Below are positions 5,055 through 8,956 of a stretch of DNA of 8,956 bases, one piece after another. Under the pieces are notes generated by a model. It worked only from the letters and a program-made list of their open reading frames with translations, did no database searches and was not told the origin of the DNA. Origin of the DNA: Clostridiales bacterium. GTDB taxonomy: Bacteria; Bacillota; Clostridia; Lachnospirales; JAITVM01. Both the position numbers and the translations under genes were made by a program. The stretch covers positions 1 to 8,956 of the forward strand of contig JAITVM010000088.1 of NCBI GenBank assembly GCA_031285815.1, read 5' to 3'. Every line of letters begins with the position of its first letter. Position 1 is the first letter of the stretch.

Positions 5055-6422
5055 ATGATGGGTTTATATGGCCGGATATTTGATGTTGTGGTAGCGGGCG
5101 GCGGCGTTTCCGGATGTGCCGCGGCTGTTTCAGCTGCCAGGCTTGGCGCAAATGTACTGGTAATAGAGCCTAACGGGTACCTTGGCGGTGCGCTTACAGC
5201 TTGCGGGGTTGGCCCAATGATGACATTCCACGCTGGGAAAAAGCAAGTTATACGCGGGTTTATGCAGGAGCTTGTTAGCGTGTTGGAAAGCCGTGGCTAT
5301 TCGAAGGGGCATGTCCCGGATACTAAGCAGTATACCGATACCATTACCCCTTTTAATGCAGAAGGCCTAAAGCTTGCCCTAGATGATATGCTCGCCGGGG
5401 AAGGCGTGGAAATTTTATTCCACAGTTTTGTTGGCGGTGTATTAAAGGGCGGCGGCCGTATAACAGGCCTTACTGTTTGCAACAAGGATGGGTTAAATAC
5501 GGTTAAGGCAAAGGTTTTTATTGACGCTACCGGCGACGGGGATGTTGCTTACTGGGCAGGCGCAAAAATGGAAAAAGGCCGGCCGTTAGATGGGGCCGCA
5601 CAACCAATGACAATGAAAATGAAGTACCTGGGCGTGGACACGGCTGCTTTAAAAACACATATACTTAAGAATATTGAAAGCTTTCCGGAGATGAAAGGGA
5701 AAGAAAGTTTGCTTGGCCTTGATATCCCGGCTGATATAGAGGGGTTTGCCGCAGAAGTTAAAAAAGAAAAAGCGGCAGGCAGGCTTGATTTGGCCCGCGA
5801 AAATATTTTAATGTTCGCTACTGACAGGGAAGGCGAATACATATTAAATACAACCCGTATTATTGGGCATGACGCTACAAATGCCAAGAGCCTAAGCGTT
5901 GCGGAAATAACCGGGCGGAGGCAGTGCCGCCAGCTGGATGCTTTTTTGCGGGGGCATGTGCCGGGTTTTGAAAATGCGGCATTGGAATTTACCGGCCCGT
6001 CTATTGGCGTACGCAGCTCGAGGCAGCTTGTTGGGCTATATACCCTGGATGCAGAAGATATATTATCTTGTAAACGGTTTAGCAGCGCAGTTGCACATTC
6101 GGGGTACCCTATAGATATCCATAGCCCGGATGGCGAAGGGACAGCATCCTATTTCTTAAAAGAAAAAGGCTCTTATTATAGCATACCTTATGAAGTGATG
6201 GTTTGCGGTGAAATTGAAAATTTAATTGTAACAGGCCGTTGCTGCTCCGTTACTTTTGAAGCCCAAGCATCTATCCGTGTTACCCCAAGCGCCGGGGCGC
6301 TGGGGCAAGCGGCTGGCGCTGCGGCGTCACAAGCGGCTTCAAAAAATGGGGATGTGCGGGCTATAGGCATCAAAGAGCTGCAAGCAGCTTTAATAGGCCA
6401 AGGTGCATATATAGAAGTTTAG
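5055..6422 (+). CDS. FAD-dependent oxidoreductase (PF12831-type)
   Basis: A 455-residue flavoprotein, probably soluble. The N-terminal Rossmann fold is clear: beta strand FDVVVAGGGVSGCAAAVSAARLG (GGGVSG at 15-20), with the acidic residue E38 in VIEPNGYLGG that binds the adenosine ribose of FAD. A second FAD-contact segment is FIDATGDGDVAYWAG (about 155-169), and the C-terminal FAD motif lies around IVTGRCCSVTFEAQASIRVTPSAGALGQAAG (about 391-421). This domain order and the GYLGG and ATGDGD signatures fit the FAD_oxidored family, whose members have varied, mostly unknown substrates. There is no iron-sulfur cysteine cluster and no fused domain. It is the first gene of the operon, with a permease 84 bases downstream and a hydantoinase-A gene after that, so it likely oxidises or reduces the imported compound or a product of it. 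A GTG at 5022 would add 11 residues but lacks a ribosome binding site. Confidence 0.88.
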   Translation: MMGLYGRIFDVVVAGGGVSGCAAAVSAARLGANVLVIEPNGYLGGALTACGVGPMMTFHAGKKQVIRGFMQELVSVLESRGYSKGHVPDTKQYTDTITPFNAEGLKLALDDMLAGEGVEILFHSFVGGVLKGGGRITGLTVCNKDGLNTVKAKVFIDATGDGDVAYWAGAKMEKGRPLDGAAQPMTMKMKYLGVDTAALKTHILKNIESFPEMKGKESLLGLDIPADIEGFAAEVKKEKAAGRLDLARENILMFATDREGEYILNTTRIIGHDATNAKSLSVAEITGRRQCRQLDAFLRGHVPGFENAALEFTGPSIGVRSSRQLVGLYTLDAEDILSCKRFSSAVAHSGYPIDIHSPDGEGTASYFLKEKGSYYSIPYEVMVCGEIENLIVTGRCCSVTFEAQASIRVTPSAGALGQAAGAAASQAASKNGDVRAIGIKELQAALIGQGAYIEV

Positions 6423-6506
6423 AAATAAGGCGGTTTGAAAATTTTGAATTTAATAAATTAATTTTTATTTATTTTAGAAATCAAAATATAAGGAGGCAAT
6501 ATAATT

Positions 6507-7799
6507 ATGGCAACAGTACAAGCTCTCGGAATTTTTATCCTCTTCGCGGTATGCGTGGCACTTATGATGCTGCGTAAGCTCCCTACAATACTTGCCCTTC
6601 CAATAATGGCGGTAGGTATTGCTATTGTTTCCGGAATGCCTTTTATGTCTTCGGTAGCCGAAGACTATACAATAGCGAAAAATGTGCTGGAAGCTGGCTC
6701 AATGCGGATGAGTACCGCTATAGCGGGGCTTTTGTTTGGCGGCTGGTTTGGCAAGATTTTAACTAAAGTAGGGGTTACGCGCACTATTATCCGCAAGGCG
6801 GCTGAGCTTGCGGGCGATAGGCCGTTACCTATTTCATTAGCGTTTTTGGTTGTCTGTTCGGTGATTTTTGCTGCGGCCAACGGGCTGGGCATGATTATCT
6901 TAGTTGGCACAATTATTATCCCTATAATGATTAGCGCAGGTGTGGAGCCGCTTGTGGCCGGCACAGTTTTGCTGCTGTCTAATGGTATTGGCGTTACATT
7001 TAGCGTGAGCACTTTGGGCGTCTATATAGATACATTAGGGCTCCCGCTTGAAACAGTAACTAGCTATTCATGGCTTTGCGGTATCCCATTAATTATTGTC
7101 GCGGTAGCTATGCTCGTTTATTTTATTTCTAAAGGCGGCAAAACCCGTAAAGCTTGGGCTATGCCTGCAGCAGGCGACGGGCGTAATTCCGGGGAGAAAA
7201 ATGTCAGGAGCATTGCCTTAATTAGCCCGTTAATCCCAATAATTCTTGTTTTTGCGGTTAAAATGCCGCTTGTCCCTGCTATTATGGCCGGGATTGTTAT
7301 TACATTAATACTATCTACACCTAAAAATGTTGTTCAGGTAGTTTCCAGCGCTTTTGTTGAAGGCATCCAAGAAACTGCCGGAGCATGTGCGCTGATGATT
7401 GGTATAGGTATGGTATTAAATGCGGTTATGGCCCCAACTGTAAGCGAAGTTTTGAACCCGGTTATTTCTGCTATTATACCGAATAGCCCTATAATGTTTG
7501 TATTAGTGTTTGGCCTTTTGAGTTTCCTTGCAATTTATCGCGGGCCTCTTAACGTTTGGGGCCTTGGGAGTGGGATAGTTGCGCTTTTGGCGGCTTCCGG
7601 CATGAACCCAATAGCAGCTATGGTTGCTTTAAGGCTAGACTCTAACGTGCAGGCTGTTTGCGACCCGACAAATTCCCATAACGTTTGGGTTTCTGATTTT
7701 ACAAAAATAGATGTAAACGACTTTTTGAAAAAACCTATTTTGTGGGTTATGGCTTCAACAATAGTAGGGCTCACCGTAGCAAGTTTTATTGTATTATAA
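6507..7799 (+). CDS. Multi-pass permease, probable ion-transporter superfamily (GntP/citrate-transporter-like)
   Basis: A 430-residue integral membrane protein with about 11-13 hydrophobic segments. The first half spans about 5-207. A charged cytosolic loop lies at about 208-234 (SKGGKTRKAW...GDGRNSGEKN), and a second half spans about 235-428. Helix-breaking stretches in matching places, such as AAANGLG and LLLSNGIGVTFSVSTLG in the first half and APTVSEVLNPV and RGPLNVWGLGSG in the second, suggest the inverted two-repeat plan with re-entrant loops seen in citrate, gluconate and dicarboxylate carriers. The polar segment RLDSNVQAVCDPTNSHNVW (373-391) is a striking conserved-looking loop, possibly at the substrate site. 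AGGAGG lies ten bases before the ATG. It sits between two enzymes of the operon, so it probably imports their substrate. The exact family and the substrate are not settled; an organic anion is a guess from the fold. Confidence 0.8.
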   Translation: MATVQALGIFILFAVCVALMMLRKLPTILALPIMAVGIAIVSGMPFMSSVAEDYTIAKNVLEAGSMRMSTAIAGLLFGGWFGKILTKVGVTRTIIRKAAELAGDRPLPISLAFLVVCSVIFAAANGLGMIILVGTIIIPIMISAGVEPLVAGTVLLLSNGIGVTFSVSTLGVYIDTLGLPLETVTSYSWLCGIPLIIVAVAMLVYFISKGGKTRKAWAMPAAGDGRNSGEKNVRSIALISPLIPIILVFAVKMPLVPAIMAGIVITLILSTPKNVVQVVSSAFVEGIQETAGACALMIGIGMVLNAVMAPTVSEVLNPVISAIIPNSPIMFVLVFGLLSFLAIYRGPLNVWGLGSGIVALLAASGMNPIAAMVALRLDSNVQAVCDPTNSHNVWVSDFTKIDVNDFLKKPILWVMASTIVGLTVASFIVL

Positions 7800-7833
7800 G
7801 TATGGTACCCAGTATACTATGGGAGGTTGCCGG

Positions 7834-8956
7834 ATGGGCAAAGTTAGGATAGGTATAGATGTCGGCGGGACTTTTACCGACGCAGTTGTAATAGACGACT
7901 CAAGCTATGAAGTTATAGCGAAGAAAAAAATCCCTACAACCCATAAAGAGGGCGTAGCGTTTGGGGTTGTGCGTATTGTTTCGGGGCTTATGGATGAATT
8001 GTCCATAAAGCCCCAGGATGTAGTATTTATTGCCCATGGTACGACACAGGCGACCAATGCCCTTTTGGAAGGGGACGTTGCCCAGGTCGGGGTTGTTGGG
8101 ATGGCTACAGGTATAGACGCCCGCGGCGCAAAAAATGACACGGTGATCGGCGATATTGAACTGGCGCCGGGCAAGTACCTTAAAAGCCAGTCTACATTTA
8201 TAGATAGCAAGCAGCTGAGCGATGAAACTATAGAGGCAGCGATAACAGAACTTTTGGGCCGTGGGGCAGAAGTAATAGTTGCGAGCGAGGCCTTTAGCGT
8301 AGACGACCCAACGAATGAAATTAAAGTTATGGAAAAAGCTGCCGGCAGGGGCATTTATAGTACCAGCGGTCATGAGATAAGCCAGCTCTATGGGCTTAAA
8401 ATGCGTACACGCACCGCGGTTGTTAATGCCAGCTTAATCCCGAAAATGGTAGAGACAGCCAATATGACTGAACAAGCCGTAAAGGATACAAAAATAGAGT
8501 CAAACCTCATGATTATGCGTTGCGACGGCGGGGTTATGAGTATCAGTGAAATGCGGGGGCGACCAATTTTAACAATGTTATCGGGCCTGGCGGCCGGGGT
8601 GGCCGGCGCGTTAATGTATGAAAAAATTTCTGATGGGATTTTTTTTGAAGCCGGCGGCACCAGCGTAGATATAAGCGCAATTAAAAATGGCAAGGTAATG
8701 ATAAAGTATGCGCAAGTGGGCGGGCATAAAACATATTTGCAAAGCTTGGACGTCCGTACTTTAGGCCTTGCCGGCGGGAGCATGGTCCGGGTAAAAGGCA
8801 AAAAAATTGTTGATGTGGGGCCTAGGAGCGCGCATATTGCCGGGCTTCCATATGAGTGCTTTACAGAAGTGGGCGGGCTTTTAGGGGCTGAAATAAAACT
8901 TGTCAGCCCGCGTGGTGATGACCCATGCGAATATGCGGTTGTGGTTTCGCCAGACG
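7834..8956 (+). CDS. Hydantoinase/oxoprolinase family protein, A subunit (N-terminal part, runs off window)
   Basis: The first 374 residues of an ATP-dependent hydantoinase/oxoprolinase-A type enzyme; the gene is still open at the right edge. The start has GGGAGG seven bases upstream. The N-terminus IGIDVGGTFTDAVV (6-19) is the phosphate-binding loop of the Hydant_A_N / ASKHA fold, and AHGTTQATNALLEG (67-80) is the second hallmark of this family. Residues 249-259 (LSGLAAGVAGA) and 271-280 (FEAGGTSVDI) begin the main hydantoinase-A domain. In common family members these read SGPAAG and D-x-GGTS-D, so the proline and the aspartate are changed (P to L, D to E). DVRTLGLAGGSM (306-317) corresponds to the usual D-x-x-T-x-GAGGGS. 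The family opens cyclic amides such as hydantoins or 5-oxoproline with ATP, or carboxylates ketones with partner subunits. A B subunit is expected downstream. It starts 34 bases after the permease, in the same operon. Confidence 0.88.
   Translation, partial: MGKVRIGIDVGGTFTDAVVIDDSSYEVIAKKKIPTTHKEGVAFGVVRIVSGLMDELSIKPQDVVFIAHGTTQATNALLEGDVAQVGVVGMATGIDARGAKNDTVIGDIELAPGKYLKSQSTFIDSKQLSDETIEAAITELLGRGAEVIVASEAFSVDDPTNEIKVMEKAAGRGIYSTSGHEISQLYGLKMRTRTAVVNASLIPKMVETANMTEQAVKDTKIESNLMIMRCDGGVMSISEMRGRPILTMLSGLAAGVAGALMYEKISDGIFFEAGGTSVDISAIKNGKVMIKYAQVGGHKTYLQSLDVRTLGLAGGSMVRVKGKKIVDVGPRSAHIAGLPYECFTEVGGLLGAEIKLVSPRGDDPCEYAVVVSPD

Noticed and set aside
6423..6506. Possible internal promoter between oxidoreductase and permease
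   Set aside because: The A/T-rich gap gives TTGAAA, but the -10 at 17 bases (TTAATT) is poor, and any A/T-rich stretch gives such matches. Read-through from 4894 is the simpler reading.
7808..7823. Small hairpin CCCA...TGGG overlapping the ribosome binding site of the hydantoinase gene
   Set aside because: Only four base pairs with an 8-base interior. Too weak to claim translational control.
7900..8801. Three minus-strand open frames (7900-8373, 7905-8354, 8388-8801)
   Set aside because: They are opposite the hydantoinase-A gene, whose frame is open to the window edge and carries clear family motifs. The reverse frames have no ribosome binding sites and low-complexity protein content.
1..8956. 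CRISPR array, tRNA, rRNA, transposase or phage integration site
   Set aside because: I looked for regularly spaced repeats, cloverleaf-like sequence, transposase motifs and direct-repeat boundaries and found none that I can support.

Overview
The window looks like a chromosomal segment of a low-to-moderate GC Gram-positive anaerobe, most likely an uncultured or poorly described clostridial (Bacillota) lineage. The reasons are strong AGGAGG-type ribosome binding sites before most genes, A/T-rich intergenic DNA with good TTGACA/TATAAT promoters, an RpiR-type regulator, a sigma/DUF4367-like anti-sigma pair and a lipobox-bearing VWA protein. The taxonomic call is inference; no rRNA or tRNA gene is present.

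Layout. Positions 1-68 hold the probable tail of an upstream gene and a compact terminator hairpin. An isolated, markedly A/T-rich gene (119-880, +) follows and resembles the DUF6994 family. It converges on a leftward group; a long 18-bp inverted repeat (862-911) covers its stop codon and separates the two transcription units. The leftward group, read from right to left, is an RpiR/SIS regulator (3907-4758) with its own terminator, then an extracytoplasmic-function-like sigma factor (3272-3793) overlapping a membrane-anchored anti-sigma-like protein (2704-3279), then a VWA-domain lipoprotein of the YfbK type (947-2596). The regions before the sigma gene and before the VWA gene share a spaced motif (TGTAATG...GTT). 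This suggests that the sigma factor controls itself and the VWA lipoprotein as one envelope regulon.

Divergent from the RpiR gene is a rightward catabolic operon: a PF12831-type FAD-dependent oxidoreductase (5055-6422), a multi-pass permease (6507-7799) and the N-terminal 374 residues of a hydantoinase/oxoprolinase-A (ASKHA-fold) protein that runs off the right edge (7834 onward). The 296-bp divergent intergenic region has a convincing promoter on each strand and a nested, nearly concentric set of AATCAAG/AATCAGA inverted repeats touching both promoters. These are good candidates for the RpiR operator.

Working model: the permease imports a small organic, probably anionic or cyclic amide, compound. 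The FAD enzyme and the ATP-dependent hydantoinase-like enzyme (with a partner subunit expected downstream) process it, and the RpiR protein senses it or a product. The substrate cannot be read from the sequence. The regulator's SIS domain lacks the usual phosphosugar-binding serine/glycine signature, and the hydantoinase has substitutions in conserved nucleotide-site motifs, so a familiar substrate should not be assumed.
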